Below, in pieces: positions 1 through 9,390 of a stretch of DNA of 64,000 bases; position 1 is the first letter of the stretch; every line of letters begins with the position of its first letter. The position numbers and the translations under genes were made by a program. The stretch lies in contig NZ_QOCF01000014.1 in assembly GCF_003318255.1 (NCBI RefSeq), forward strand, positions 455,957 through 519,956, given 5' to 3'. The notes below the pieces were generated by a model, which saw only the letters and a list, made by a program, of their open reading frames with translations, searched no databases and was not told the origin of the DNA. Origin of the DNA: Ruegeria sp. A3M17 (GTDB taxonomy: Bacteria > Pseudomonadota > Alphaproteobacteria > Rhodobacterales > Rhodobacteraceae).

Positions 1-1091
1 TCGGGGTTCTGTTCAGACCCGGACAGGGCGAACTCTTTTTTGATTACTTTCTGGGTCAGAACGAACCAGCTGTATTCATGACCGGTTTTCAGGATTTCCT
101 TTAACGTCCCCAACGTATCAAAACCCGGCAGGCATGGCGGTTTCAACCGGTTTCCCTCGGCGTCGAACCACATTGAGCTTGGGCCGGGCAGAATGCGGAT
201 ACCGTGCGATGGCCAGATCGGATTCCAGTTACGCACGCCTTCGGTGTAATGCCACATCCGATCGCCGTTAATCACATGACCGCCAGCCTTTTCGCTGATG
301 CCAATCATGCGTCCATCGACATGGAACGGCACGCCTGCAACCATGTCCTTTGGCGGCTCGCCCAGACGGTCGCGTGGCCAGCTTTTGCGCACCATTTCAA
401 AGTTGCCTCCGATGCCGCCTGACGTGACGATGACGGCTGGGGCGTAAAACTCGAACTCGCCGACCTCATCACGGTTGGTTTTTGCGCCTTGGGGTGCGGT
501 GTCGTCTGCCAGAACTTCGCCCGAGATACCTTTGGCCGCGCCGTTTTGCATGATGATGTGGCTGACTTGATGGCGGAATTTTAACTCGATCAACCCGTTG
601 CTGACATGGTCACGCACTCGGCGTTTGAAATGTTCTAGAACACCTGGGCCAGTGCCCCAAGTGATATGAAAGCGGGGCACAGAATTGCCGTGACCATCCG
701 CATATGATCCGCCGCGTTCGGCCCAGCCGACAATCGGAAACCAGCGCAGGCCCATGTCATGCAGCCAAGGTCGCATCTCGCCGGCGGCAAATTCGACATA
801 GGCCTCGGCCCATTTCCGGGGCCATGCGTCCTCGTCACGATCGAACTGCGCGCTGCCCATCCAGTCGCGCAAGGCAAGGTCATAGCTGTCCTTTATGCCC
901 ATGCGCCGCTGTTCCGGCGTGTCGACCATGAACAGGCCGCCGAGACTCCAAAACGCCTGACCTCCCAGGAAATGCGCGGGCTCCTGATCGACCACGATCA
1001 CCTTCTTGCCACGGTCGCCCAGTTCGGCAGCTGCGGCCAACCCGGCAAGCCCAGCCCCCACGACGATGGCATCAGCAGAGTTATTCGTCAT
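1..1091 (-). CDS. FAD-binding dehydrogenase, KstD/fumarate reductase-like (partial, runs off the left edge)
   Basis: About 363 residues are visible from the ATG at 1091; the C-terminus lies beyond the window. The protein begins MTNNSADAIVVGAGLAGLAA, an N-terminal Rossmann GxGxxG dinucleotide site, followed at about residue 30 by an acidic residue that would bind ribose (IVVDQEP). The fold and the later segments (GGxxxNFEMVRKSWP, WHYTEGVRNWNP) resemble the family of flavin dehydrogenases that includes 3-ketosteroid delta1-dehydrogenase and fumarate-reductase flavoproteins. A purine-rich RBS (AAAGGACACG) precedes the start. It lies 11 bases downstream of the BASS symporter and is probably co-transcribed with it. 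The substrate is unknown; a true steroid substrate cannot be claimed from this half protein. Confidence 0.85.
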   Translation of the reverse strand, partial: MTNNSADAIVVGAGLAGLAAAAELGDRGKKVIVVDQEPAHFLGGQAFWSLGGLFMVDTPEQRRMGIKDSYDLALRDWMGSAQFDRDEDAWPRKWAEAYVEFAAGEMRPWLHDMGLRWFPIVGWAERGGSYADGHGNSVPRFHITWGTGPGVLEHFKRRVRDHVSNGLIELKFRHQVSHIIMQNGAAKGISGEVLADDTAPQGAKTNRDEVGEFEFYAPAVIVTSGGIGGNFEMVRKSWPRDRLGEPPKDMVAGVPFHVDGRMIGISEKAGGHVINGDRMWHYTEGVRNWNPIWPSHGIRILPGPSSMWFDAEGNRLKPPCLPGFDTLGTLKEILKTGHEYSWFVLTQKVIKKEFALSGSEQNP

Positions 1092-1102
1092 GTCGTGTCC
1101 TT

Positions 1103-1960
1103 TCAGCGACGGCGGAACCAAAGGATGAACGGCAGGGCTACGGCATACATGGTGATCCCGTATACAGCCGACGGCAGGGCCAGCGGGCTGAACCCGCTTT
1201 CCGTCCCGGTGATCAGTGCGGCCAGTGTAATCCCAAGTGTCGAGTTTTGTATGCCGGTTTCGATGGAAACAGTCTTGCTTTCGTTCCACGACAGCTTTGC
1301 GGAACGCGCCAGCCCCAACCCGATCAACAGAAGCGCGACGTTCAACGTGATCAACCCAGCGCCCATGACACCGAGGTTGTCGACAAACAACTGCCAGTTT
1401 CCAGCCAGAGCAGCCACAACGATCAGCACGAAAAGAACGGTCGCAAGCTTGGACAGCACGGGCTCGATCCGCTTTGCAAAATCTGTTGCAAAGCTGCGAA
1501 GTGTGACGCCAATCGCCACGGGTAGCGTGGTGATCAGGAACATGGCGATAGCAAGCCCTGAGATGGACACCTCGGGTGCCGCATCGCCCATAAAGTAGTT
1601 AACCGACCAGGCGGCAAGAAAGGGCACGGTGACCATCGAAAGCAGGCTGATGACGGCCGTCAAACTGACCGAAAGGGCGACATCTCCTTTGGCCAGTTTC
1701 GACAGGATGTTGCTGGTCACACCGCCAGGGCAAAAACTGAGGATCATGAAGCCGACCGCGATCTCGGGCGGCAAAGCAAACAGAGTAACGGTGACAAAGG
1801 CTGCGACAGGCAGCAGCACAACCTGACACAACGCACCGATGGCAAAAGGATAGCGCCGGCTGAGGACACGGCGGAAATCGGCGACTTCCAGCCCAACGCC
1901 CAGAGACAGCATGATAATGGCCAGCGACAGCGGCAGGCCGACATTAATTAGAAGATCCAA
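1103..1960 (-). CDS. bile acid:sodium symporter (BASS/SBF) family transporter
   Basis: A hydrophobic protein of about 285 residues with eight to ten predicted membrane spans. Family signatures are FCPGGVTSNILSKLAKGD in the first half and ETGIQNSTLG in the second, which match the sodium- and substrate-binding crossover helices of BASS proteins. There is no ATG at the front. Two TTG codons (1966 and 1960) are possible; the strong GGGAGGAG at 1967-1974 touches the first and sits six bases from the second, so I chose 1960. It is a sodium-coupled importer of an organic anion (bile acids, pantoate, pyruvate and others are known in the family). The substrate here is unknown. The flavin dehydrogenase immediately downstream may act on the imported compound. 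Confidence 0.88.
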   Translation of the reverse strand: MDLLINVGLPLSLAIIMLSLGVGLEVADFRRVLSRRYPFAIGALCQVVLLPVAAFVTVTLFALPPEIAVGFMILSFCPGGVTSNILSKLAKGDVALSVSLTAVISLLSMVTVPFLAAWSVNYFMGDAAPEVSISGLAIAMFLITTLPVAIGVTLRSFATDFAKRIEPVLSKLATVLFVLIVVAALAGNWQLFVDNLGVMGAGLITLNVALLLIGLGLARSAKLSWNESKTVSIETGIQNSTLGITLAALITGTESGFSPLALPSAVYGITMYAVALPFILWFRRR

Positions 1961-2032
1961 GAACAACTCCTCCCAAAGCCGTTCGGGTCACCCTATGCGA
2001 GCGGTCGTGGATCAGGCAATAACGCCGTTGGG

Positions 2033-2767
2033 TCACCGATAGCGTTCGGCAAATCTGTGGAGGATTTCGGCCGGTTGCGTGACCTCCGCTGCGTGACAAA
2101 TGTCGATCAGGCGCTGGGCGTCTTCGGGCGGAAAATAACCGTGGTTCTTGTAGATGTTGATGCGCTGCTCAAAATCGCGTGCGTCCGCCTCGGGGTGGAA
2201 TTGCGTGGCATAAACATTCTGCCCCCAGCGGATCATCTGAAACGGGCAGGGGTCCGAGGCCAGCAGGTGGATGCACCCGTTCGGCAGCGCCTGCACGGCC
2301 TCTTTGTGGCCCACGAAGGCGTCGAATGTTCCGGTCAGCCCTGCCGTTAGCGGGTCTTGCGCTCCGTCTGCAGTCAGGTGGCAGGTCGAAGGTCCGACAG
2401 GTTCACCGTATTTCTCTTTGCTGACGTCACCGCCAAGATGGGCGGCCAGAATGCCCAGCCCATAACAACAGCCCATGAAGGGATGATCCTGTGCGATGAT
2501 CTGCGGCATCAATCCCATGATGGCGCCTTCAATGCGCGCGTCGGCTTCGGACTTGGTTGCGGGATCGTCACTGACGCATCCCGGTCCACCACCAACAATC
2601 ACCCCGGCATAGTCAGTGACATTCAAATCGTCGGGCAAAGCCTCACAATCCAATCGGATACGATGGGTCTGGTCGGGAGCCAGCCCCGTTTTGTCCAGAA
2701 TCGAGGCATATTCGGCATCCGAGGCATCGGTTTCCGGGCGCAGTTGCAGGATCAGAAAGCGTTTCAT
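2033..2767 (-). CDS. class I glutamine amidotransferase (GMP synthase-like GATase domain)
   Basis: A 244-residue stand-alone class I glutamine amidotransferase. The nucleophile elbow MGCCYG places the catalytic cysteine at residue 101, and QFHPE gives the catalytic His191 and Glu193, so the triad is intact. Such free-standing enzymes hydrolyse glutamine or gamma-glutamyl compounds, or serve as subunits; no synthetase partner lies beside it, so the acceptor is unknown. It starts 16 bases after the SLC13 permease stop and 72 bases precede the next gene, consistent with one minus-strand transcript from 4556 to the left edge. Confidence 0.85.
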   Translation of the reverse strand: MKRFLILQLRPETDASDAEYASILDKTGLAPDQTHRIRLDCEALPDDLNVTDYAGVIVGGGPGCVSDDPATKSEADARIEGAIMGLMPQIIAQDHPFMGCCYGLGILAAHLGGDVSKEKYGEPVGPSTCHLTADGAQDPLTAGLTGTFDAFVGHKEAVQALPNGCIHLLASDPCPFQMIRWGQNVYATQFHPEADARDFEQRINIYKNHGYFPPEDAQRLIDICHAAEVTQPAEILHRFAERYR

Positions 2768-2783
2768 GAAAGGCCTTTATCCG

Positions 2784-4556
2784 TCACAGTGGCCAGAACA
2801 CAAGGATGGCGGGAACGGAAACCGCAATGATCAGGATTTCCAGCGGCAACCCCATGCGCCAGTAGTCGCCAAACTGATACCCTCCGGGACCCAGGACCAA
2901 CGTATTGTTCTTGTGCCCAATCGGTGTCAGGAACGCGGCCGAGGCTGCGACGGCGACGGTCATCAGGAACGGGTCGGGCGAAACCTCAAGCGTGCGGGCC
3001 ATCTGGATACCGACCGGCGCTGCGACGATGGCCGTGGCCGTATTGTTCAGCACGTCTGACAGGGTCATGGTGACCACCATCAAAACGGTCAGAATGGCCC
3101 ACGCCGGCAGCCCGTCGGTTAATTGAATCAACGCGTTCGCAATCAGTTCTGTACCACCGGACGTCTCCAACGCGCTGCCTAGAGGGATCATCGAGCCTAG
3201 CAGAACGACAACGGGCCACTCGATATGATTGTAAATATCGGCAATCGGCATGATCTTGGTCAGAACATAGGCGACAACGACCAGCCCCAAAGCGATGGGC
3301 AGGTAGATCAGCCCGACACTGGCCGCCAGAACAGCTGCGCCAAACAAGCCAATGGCAAGCCACGCTTTTTCGTTGGCGGTGACGTTCAGACCGCGTTCAG
3401 CAAGTGGCAAACAACCCAGCCATTCAGTCACATCGGCGCTGCGGTCACGCGGGCACAGCAGCAACAGAATATCGCCTGCCTCAATCTGAGTTTTGCGGAC
3501 CTGTTCGGTAATGCGACGGCCCTGACGTGAAATCCCCATCAAAACGGTGCTTTGACGCCAGGCCAATCCCAAGCCCTGCGCGGTGCGACCGGTGACGCGT
3601 GCATTCAACGGCACAACAACCTCAATCACCTCAAGACCGTCCCCTTCGGCGGTCAGCAATTCCTGACGGCGGGTATCCGAGAAGTCGAGGTTCAGCGCAG
3701 TGCGAAATTCGTCCAGCGCCTCGGGGCGGGCCTCTAGCACCAACGCGTCGCCCGGTTTGATGGTCGCATGGGCCGACCGGCCATAGCGCCGTTTGCCATC
3801 TCGAATAAGGCCGATGATGGCCACGTCGGATTTCTCGGCGGCCTCATAAAGTTCGCTGACACGTTTTCCGATTTGCGGCGACTCTGGCGGGACCGTCAGT
3901 TCCGCTATGTATTCGGCAAGGGTTTCCGAGGCCTCTTCCTGTGTTCCGCGATTGGGAATCAACCGCCAGCCGACCAGTGCGACAAATGCCAGCCCGGCAA
4001 TCGCTGCCAATCCACCGACGGGGGCGAAATCAAACATTCGGAATGGCTCACCCAAAGTCTCAGCCCGGATTGATGCGATGATGATGTTGGGGGGCGTTCC
4101 AATCAACGTGGCCATGCCGCCCAAAATGGTGGCAAAGCTCAGCGGCATCAGGGTCAGACCGACCGGCCGCCCCGCCTTGCGCGCGGTTTGGATATCGACC
4201 GGCATCAGCAGCGCCAGCGCGGCCACATTGTTCATAAAGGCCGACAGAACAGCGCCAATCCCGCCCATCAGCGCGATGTGCGCGCCAAGCCCGCGCGAGG
4301 CATCGACCAGCGTGCGGGTGATTAGGAAAACAGCGCCCGAACGCACCAACCCAGCCGAGACGACCAGGACCAACGCGACGATGATCGTAGCGGGATGTCC
4401 GAACCCGGCAAAGGCATTTTCAACTGGCACAACACCCAGCGTAACTCCGATCAATAGCGCGGTGAAGGCCACAAGGTCGTATCGGAACTTCCCCCAAAGC
4501 AGCATTCCAAACACAGTGGCGAAAAGGGAAAATAGAATAATCTGGTCTGTCGTCAT
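2784..4556 (-). CDS. SLC13/DASS-family permease with two RCK_C (TrkA-C) domains
   Basis: A 590-residue inner-membrane carrier. The N-terminal membrane half carries the DASS motif GTPPNIIIA and a SNT-like NNVAA motif; the C-terminal half has a second DLNNTATA motif and ends in transmembrane helices. Between them (about residues 200-390) lie two soluble TrkA-C-like regulatory domains (GKRVSELYEAAEKSDVAIIG and VVPLNARVTGRTAQGLG). This arrangement is common in bacterial permeases for sulfate, di- or tricarboxylates, or for unknown anions. The length is typical for the domain layout. It is first in a minus-strand run with the amidotransferase, BASS symporter and flavin dehydrogenase. Confidence 0.88.
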   Translation of the reverse strand: MTTDQIILFSLFATVFGMLLWGKFRYDLVAFTALLIGVTLGVVPVENAFAGFGHPATIIVALVLVVSAGLVRSGAVFLITRTLVDASRGLGAHIALMGGIGAVLSAFMNNVAALALLMPVDIQTARKAGRPVGLTLMPLSFATILGGMATLIGTPPNIIIASIRAETLGEPFRMFDFAPVGGLAAIAGLAFVALVGWRLIPNRGTQEEASETLAEYIAELTVPPESPQIGKRVSELYEAAEKSDVAIIGLIRDGKRRYGRSAHATIKPGDALVLEARPEALDEFRTALNLDFSDTRRQELLTAEGDGLEVIEVVVPLNARVTGRTAQGLGLAWRQSTVLMGISRQGRRITEQVRKTQIEAGDILLLLCPRDRSADVTEWLGCLPLAERGLNVTANEKAWLAIGLFGAAVLAASVGLIYLPIALGLVVVAYVLTKIMPIADIYNHIEWPVVVLLGSMIPLGSALETSGGTELIANALIQLTDGLPAWAILTVLMVVTMTLSDVLNNTATAIVAAPVGIQMARTLEVSPDPFLMTVAVAASAAFLTPIGHKNNTLVLGPGGYQFGDYWRMGLPLEILIIAVSVPAILVFWPL

Positions 4557-4599
4557 GCGGCCACCATACCCTTCGCGGCGACTGTCGCAAGCCGCTCTC

Positions 4600-4629
4600 T
4601 TGATCCTTGGCCCCGCAAACGTCTATATG
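4600..4629 (+). promoter_or_regulatory. candidate sigma70 promoter of the yebC gene
   Basis: TTGATC at 4600-4605 and TATATG at 4624-4629 are separated by 18 bases. They sit 38 bases before the ATG at 4667 in the divergent gap between the SLC13 permease and yebC. Confidence 0.45.
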
Positions 4630-4666
4630 AGCGCCGAATACGCAATCACGATGACGAGGACGCAAC

Positions 4667-5407
4667 ATGGCAGGCCATTCCAAATGGGCCAACATCCAGC
4701 ACCGCAAGGGGCGTCAGGACGCCGCGCGGTCCAAACTGTTTTCCAAACTGTCGAAAGAGATCACCGTCGCTGCCAAGATGGGCGACCCGGATCCTGAAAA
4801 AAACCCACGGTTGCGTTTGGCCGTGAAAGAAGCCAAGTCACAGTCGGTTCCAAAAGATGTCATCGACCGCGCGATCAAGAAATCGACGGCGGGCGAAGGC
4901 GATGAATACGAAGAGATCCGGTATGAAGGCTATGGTCCGAACGGTGTGGCGGTGATCGTCGAGACCATGACCGACAACCGCAACCGCACCGCTTCGACCG
5001 TTCGCTCGACCTTTTCCAAGAACGGCGGCAACCTGGGCGAAACCGGTTCGGTTGGCTTCATGTTCGAACGCAAGGGCGAAGTGGTTTATCCGGGTTCCGT
5101 CGGTGACGCGGACACCGTGTTCGAAGCCGCAATCGAAGCCGGTGCCGAAGATGTCGAAAGCTCGGAAGAAGGGCATATCATCTGGTGTGCCGATACCGAC
5201 CTGAACGAAGTGTCGAGCGCCCTTGAAGCTGCTCTGGGGGAAACGGATTCCACCAAGCTGATCTGGAAACCCACGACGACAACCGAGCTGGGTCTGGAAG
5301 ATATGCAAAAGCTGATGAAACTGGTCGATGCGCTGGAAGACGACGATGACGTTCAGCGCGTGACGACGAATTTCGAAGCCACGGACGAGGTCATGGCTCA
5401 GCTCTGA
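4667..5407 (+). CDS. YebC/PmpR (TACO1) family protein
   Basis: A 246-residue member of the conserved YebC/PmpR/TACO1 family, starting [19 protein letters not shown], the family hallmark. The acidic middle and C-terminal domains (about residues 80-235) are complete. These proteins were first described as DNA-binding regulators; newer work ties the family to translation of difficult (proline-rich) stretches on the ribosome. Cytoplasmic. In other bacteria it sits beside ruvC, but there is no ruv gene here. It is monocistronic, with its own promoter and a strong terminator directly behind it. Confidence 0.95.
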   Translation: MAGHSKWANIQHRKGRQDAARSKLFSKLSKEITVAAKMGDPDPEKNPRLRLAVKEAKSQSVPKDVIDRAIKKSTAGEGDEYEEIRYEGYGPNGVAVIVETMTDNRNRTASTVRSTFSKNGGNLGETGSVGFMFERKGEVVYPGSVGDADTVFEAAIEAGAEDVESSEEGHIIWCADTDLNEVSSALEAALGETDSTKLIWKPTTTTELGLEDMQKLMKLVDALEDDDDVQRVTTNFEATDEVMAQL

Positions 5408-5429
5408 TCCCCATTGCAAGAAAAGCACG

Positions 5430-5457
5430 AAAAACCCGGTCTTTGGCCGGGTTTTTT
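5430..5457 (+). terminator. rho-independent terminator after yebC
   Basis: The stem AAAACCCGG / CCGGGTTTT with a five-base loop is followed by a T run ending at 5457, 23 bases after the yebC stop. Confidence 0.85.
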
Positions 5458-5563
5458 GCATTTAGCACAGGGTGTTCTTGGCCGGTCGCATGGAACTCAG
5501 TACAATTGGCTGAATAAGCTTAAGCAGTACGTCTTTTTCAAGCCAAGGAACTCAGACGCCGGA

Positions 5564-6835
5564 ATGATGGACAATTCACAGCATACGTCCAAAAGAAACG
5601 TTCCGGTTCTGGCCGGTCAAAGCATTCTATCCCAGGTGGCGTGGACCCTTGGCAGCCCATCCGTGGTCTTGCCATTTCTGGCCGTGTCGCTTGAGCTTCC
5701 GATGTTCATAGCCGGTGCGCTGGTGTCGGTGCGGATGGTTGGCAGCATGATTTCGGATGTTTTCCTGGCGCATCCCATCGCGGCGCGTGACCGCAAGAAA
5801 CGCGCAATCGCGATGACTGAGGTCGCAATCGGTGCCTGCTTGATTTTGGCTTTGTTGGTGGCTGCAACCGGTGTGGTACCGGTCATCGGGGTGGCCTTTG
5901 TCGCGGCGTTCTTCATGATCGGTTTGATCGAAGAAATTCAGTCGCTGATGTATACCGATCTGCTGGGCGATCAGGTGCGCTCCAAATCGCGGATGATCAT
6001 GCACTATCTGCAACTGGGGGTGGGTGGATTGGGCGCAATCGGCTTGGCGTTGCTGGTTCACGAGATCACCAAAGAAAACCCACCGTTTTCGCGCCATTCC
6101 GCAGTCATCGCGGTTTCGGTAACATTCTTTGTCTTGTCCGGCCTGTCGATTCTTATGATGTCCGAAACCGCTGGTCCCACCGAGCAAAAGGGCGCGCAAC
6201 GAGCCGAGAAGCGAAAGTTCCTCGATAACTTCACCGATATCGCCGCAATGTTCGATCAGCGCTGGTTCCGCCGTTATATGATCATGCGCATGCCGCTTGT
6301 CGTCGTATCCCTGTCCGTACCGTTCTTTGCGTTGATCGCTGCCGAAGCGCACCACGGCTCGGCCAGGGGGCTGACGGCGATGATCGTGTCGTCGGCGTCG
6401 GGGTATCTTGTATCTGCCCCTCTGTGGCAATTGGTGAACATGAAATCGCATCGCGCCGTGATGGTCACCGGGAACCTGATGGTGGCCCTGACGGGCGGCG
6501 CGCTTTTGTCCGTGCACTTTCTGGGCATGGACCATGACGTTCACTTGCACGCCATTGCCTTGTTCGTTGTCACTGTTGCGGTGACAGGGATCAGCAGCGC
6601 CCGCAAGCTGTACTTCCTGGACGTCGCCCCAAAAGATCAGAGGGTCAAAGGTGCCGCAGCGGTCAAGAGCATTTGCCGGATCTCTGGCGTATTGCTCTCG
6701 GCCGCGTTGGCAGGCGTTGCGCATTTGCACGAGGTCGCCTGGGCAATCGTCTTCATCGTCGCCACAAGCGTTTTCGCGGCGGTTGCCTGTTACCGTGTGG
6801 TTGTACCCAGCGAGAAAAAAGCAGTTCAGTCCTAG
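5564..6835 (+). CDS. MFS-like multi-pass membrane transporter
   Basis: About 423 residues with 11 to 12 hydrophobic segments and a central hydrophilic loop (about residues 205-235), the usual layout of a major facilitator protein. A basic loop after the second helix pair (AARDRKKRA) stands where MFS proteins carry the GxxxDRxGRR-like motif. The reading frame is open from 5414, but that stretch overlaps the yebC terminator, so I take the tandem ATGs at 5564/5567, preceded by AAGGAA. Substrate unknown. The stop codon shares a CTAG with the stop of the convergent LysR gene. Confidence 0.75.
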   Translation: MMDNSQHTSKRNVPVLAGQSILSQVAWTLGSPSVVLPFLAVSLELPMFIAGALVSVRMVGSMISDVFLAHPIAARDRKKRAIAMTEVAIGACLILALLVAATGVVPVIGVAFVAAFFMIGLIEEIQSLMYTDLLGDQVRSKSRMIMHYLQLGVGGLGAIGLALLVHEITKENPPFSRHSAVIAVSVTFFVLSGLSILMMSETAGPTEQKGAQRAEKRKFLDNFTDIAAMFDQRWFRRYMIMRMPLVVVSLSVPFFALIAAEAHHGSARGLTAMIVSSASGYLVSAPLWQLVNMKSHRAVMVTGNLMVALTGGALLSVHFLGMDHDVHLHAIALFVVTVAVTGISSARKLYFLDVAPKDQRVKGAAAVKSICRISGVLLSAALAGVAHLHEVAWAIVFIVATSVFAAVACYRVVVPSEKKAVQS

Positions 6836-7728
6836 TCTGCAGTTTCAGCCGGAAGCAGGGCACCACTGGCGGCGCGTTTGACCGCGTCGGTCAAGGGGGC
6901 CAACGCCGTGGATAGCACACGACCCACCTGCCAGGTCAGCCCTACGTCAAGCCGCGCGTCCGGTACCAAAGGGCATAACCGACCGTCTTCCAGCGCTGGG
7001 CGCGCAAGGCTTTCCGGGTTCATTCCCCAACCAATCCCCGCAATGGCCGCTTCTACAAATCCCTGAGAGGACGGCAGGAAATGCGAAGGGGGTGATAGCC
7101 GTTGACCTGTCTGCTGGGTAACCCAAGCTTTTTGCAGGCTATCCTTGCGGTTGAATGTCAAACAGGTGGCGCGGGACAATGTGTCGATATTTACACCGTC
7201 CGTGAACCATTTGCGCATGAAATCGGGGCTGGCCGTGGGGATGTACCGCAGGGCGCCAAGGGCGACGGCGTCGCTGCCTGGCACTGTATCACCTCCGACC
7301 GTTATGGCGGCGCTGACCTCTCCGCGCCTCAGCCATTCCGCCGAATGATCCTGATCGTCAACGACCAGATCGAATAGCAGGCCGTCGACCTGAGACATGA
7401 CATTGATGAACCACGTCGCCAGAACGTCGGCTGGCACTGCGACGCGCACGCGTGCAGGGCCGTTGGTTTGATCAAGCGTCAGTTCGCGGGCCAGATGCGT
7501 CTCAAGTAACCCTATGTCCTCGGCGTGTTGAGCGATGCGCAAACCCATCGGAGTGCCCGTGCAGGGCGTTCCCCGATTGATCAGGGTTGCGCCGACAAGG
7601 TCTTCCAGCGCCTTGATCCGCTGTGAAACCGCGGAAGGCGTCACCGCAAGTTCCGAGGCGGCCGCGTCAAAGCTGCCATGACGCAGGATGGCAGACAGCG
7701 CAGTCAGGTGGTTTGGATCCAGTAACAT
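6832..7728 (-). CDS. argP: LysR-family regulator, ArgP/IciA type
   Basis: A 298-residue LysR-type regulator. Residues 1-60 form the winged HTH (HGSFDAAASELAVTPSAVSQRIKALE) and the rest is the effector-binding domain. Its N-terminus (MLLDPNHLTALSAILRHGSF) matches ArgP, which in enterics senses lysine and arginine and activates the exporter gene argO. It is divergent from a LysE/ArgO exporter with an 86-base gap, the classical regulator-exporter arrangement, so it probably controls that gene and itself from 7729-7814. Confidence 0.88.
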   Translation of the reverse strand: MLLDPNHLTALSAILRHGSFDAAASELAVTPSAVSQRIKALEDLVGATLINRGTPCTGTPMGLRIAQHAEDIGLLETHLARELTLDQTNGPARVRVAVPADVLATWFINVMSQVDGLLFDLVVDDQDHSAEWLRRGEVSAAITVGGDTVPGSDAVALGALRYIPTASPDFMRKWFTDGVNIDTLSRATCLTFNRKDSLQKAWVTQQTGQRLSPPSHFLPSSQGFVEAAIAGIGWGMNPESLARPALEDGRLCPLVPDARLDVGLTWQVGRVLSTALAPLTDAVKRAASGALLPAETAD

Positions 7729-7814
7729 TAGACAGACTTAATTCAGGTCAGTTTCTTTAATTTGATAGATGCTTGGTAGGCAAGTAGTCAACGCCTCAGA
7801 CTATCGGAGGTTTC
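7729..7814. promoter_or_regulatory. divergent argP/argO control region
   Basis: An AT-rich 86-base gap between the LysR start and the exporter start. LysR proteins normally bind the shared gap of such pairs. I see no perfect palindrome, so the exact operator is not assigned. Confidence 0.4.
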
Positions 7815-8414
7815 ATGTCCACATCCTTGATCGCAGGTTTTGTGCTTGGCTTCAGCCTGATCCTCGCCATAGGCGCGCAAAACGCCTTTGTTCTGCGTCA
7901 GGGATTGCGGCGCGAGCACGTATTCCCACTGTGCCTGACTTGCGCGGTGTCTGATGCCATTCTCATAGCCGCGGGCGTTGCGGGTTTTGGAACATTGGCG
8001 CACGCGTTGCCCTGGTTCGAGACTGTCATGCGATATGGCGGGGCGATCTTCCTGATATGGTACGGTTTGCGCAGCCTGGGTTCGGCCTGGCGCGGCGGAG
8101 CGGTGATGGAGATCGGCGAGGGGAAGCGCGTCAGCCTGAAATCTGTTTTGCTGACCGTTCTTGCGTTCACATGGCTGAACCCGCATGTCTATCTGGATAC
8201 GGTTGTGCTGATCGGGTCAATCTCGGCGCAGTATGATGATCGGCTGGCCTTTGCGATTGGGGCAATGACGTCCAGCTTTGTGTTCTTCTTCTCGCTGGGC
8301 TACGGGGCAGGGATGCTGTCCCCGATTTTTGCAAGACCACGGGCGTGGCAGGTGCTGGATTTAATAATCGGCGTGGTCATGCTGGCAATTGCTGCAAAGC
8401 TCGTATTGATGTGA
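7815..8414 (+). CDS. argO: LysE/ArgO-family amino acid exporter
   Basis: A 199-residue inner-membrane protein with about six helices. It carries the LysE signature near the N-terminus (GFSLILAIGAQNAFVLRQGL) and the second conserved block LAFTWLNPHVYLDTVVLIG. Family members export lysine or arginine to avoid toxic build-up. It is divergent from an ArgP-like regulator, supporting induction by basic amino acids. Confidence 0.92.
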   Translation: MSTSLIAGFVLGFSLILAIGAQNAFVLRQGLRREHVFPLCLTCAVSDAILIAAGVAGFGTLAHALPWFETVMRYGGAIFLIWYGLRSLGSAWRGGAVMEIGEGKRVSLKSVLLTVLAFTWLNPHVYLDTVVLIGSISAQYDDRLAFAIGAMTSSFVFFFSLGYGAGMLSPIFARPRAWQVLDLIIGVVMLAIAAKLVLM

Positions 8415-8454
8415 CGGGTTGCCTCTGCCAAGCATTCGGTGTTCAACCGTTAAC

Positions 8455-9363
8455 ATGTCAACTTTAACCGCCCAACACCGCCCCATGGCTGGCATGCTCT
8501 GGATGTTTTCGGCAGGCTTGTCGTTTGTGGTCATGACCGCGTTGGTAAAGTCGCTGGGCTCAACGATGGACCCTACGCAGGCTGCGTTCCTGCGCTTTGC
8601 CTTCGGCTTGATCTTTCTGTTGCCGGCGTTGCGCTTGGTGTTGAAAACCCACCTAACACGCAGCCACATCGTATTGCTGGGGACACGCGGTGTCGTCCAC
8701 GCATTTGCAGTGATGCTGTGGTTCTTCTCGATGACCCAGATCCCGCTGGCCGAGGTTACGGCGATGAACTACATGACGCCGGTCTATGTCACGCTGGGGG
8801 CGGCGTTGTTTCTGGGCGAGAAGCTGGCCATCCGTCGGATCGCCGCGATTGGCGTGGCGCTGGTTGGCGTTCTGATCATCCTAAGGCCAGGCTTTCGAGA
8901 AATTTCGCCTGGTCACCTCACCATGTTGGGCACAGCCCTGACATTGGGCGGGTCTTATCTGATAGCCAAAGTGCTTGTGCGGGATCTGCCGCCGTCGGTC
9001 GTCGTGGCGCATATGTCGATCTGGGTGACCATAGCCCTGATCCCCTTTGCGATTGCGGTTTGGACCACGCCCAGCTTGCGCGACCTTGGCGTGCTGTTTC
9101 TGGTGGCCAGTTTTGCCACGGCGGGCCACTATTTCATGACGATCGCACTTAAGGCGGCCCCGGTCGCGGTCACACAGCCGGTTACGTTCCTGCAGCTGAT
9201 CTGGGCCACCCTGTTGGGCGCGCTGGTTTTCAATGAAAGCGTCGACATCTGGGTAGTCGCGGGTGGTACGGTGATTCTGCTAGCGGTCGGTTTCATTGCC
9301 TGGCGCGAAGCGGTTTTGAACCGCAGTAGCTTGACGACCCCGAGTATCGCACCCAAACTCTGA
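8455..9363 (+). CDS. EamA/DMT-family permease
   Basis: About 302 residues with ten hydrophobic segments arranged as two EamA repeats (about 15-140 and 155-285), the drug/metabolite transporter fold. The frame is open from 8419, but the ATG at 8455 (MSTLTAQHRPMAGMLWMF) gives a more normal N-terminus. It begins about 40 bases after argO and may be co-transcribed. Substrate unknown. Confidence 0.85.
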   Translation: MSTLTAQHRPMAGMLWMFSAGLSFVVMTALVKSLGSTMDPTQAAFLRFAFGLIFLLPALRLVLKTHLTRSHIVLLGTRGVVHAFAVMLWFFSMTQIPLAEVTAMNYMTPVYVTLGAALFLGEKLAIRRIAAIGVALVGVLIILRPGFREISPGHLTMLGTALTLGGSYLIAKVLVRDLPPSVVVAHMSIWVTIALIPFAIAVWTTPSLRDLGVLFLVASFATAGHYFMTIALKAAPVAVTQPVTFLQLIWATLLGALVFNESVDIWVVAGGTVILLAVGFIAWREAVLNRSSLTTPSIAPKL

Positions 9364-9390
9364 CCGTTGACGGTTGCGTGAAACGTTATT

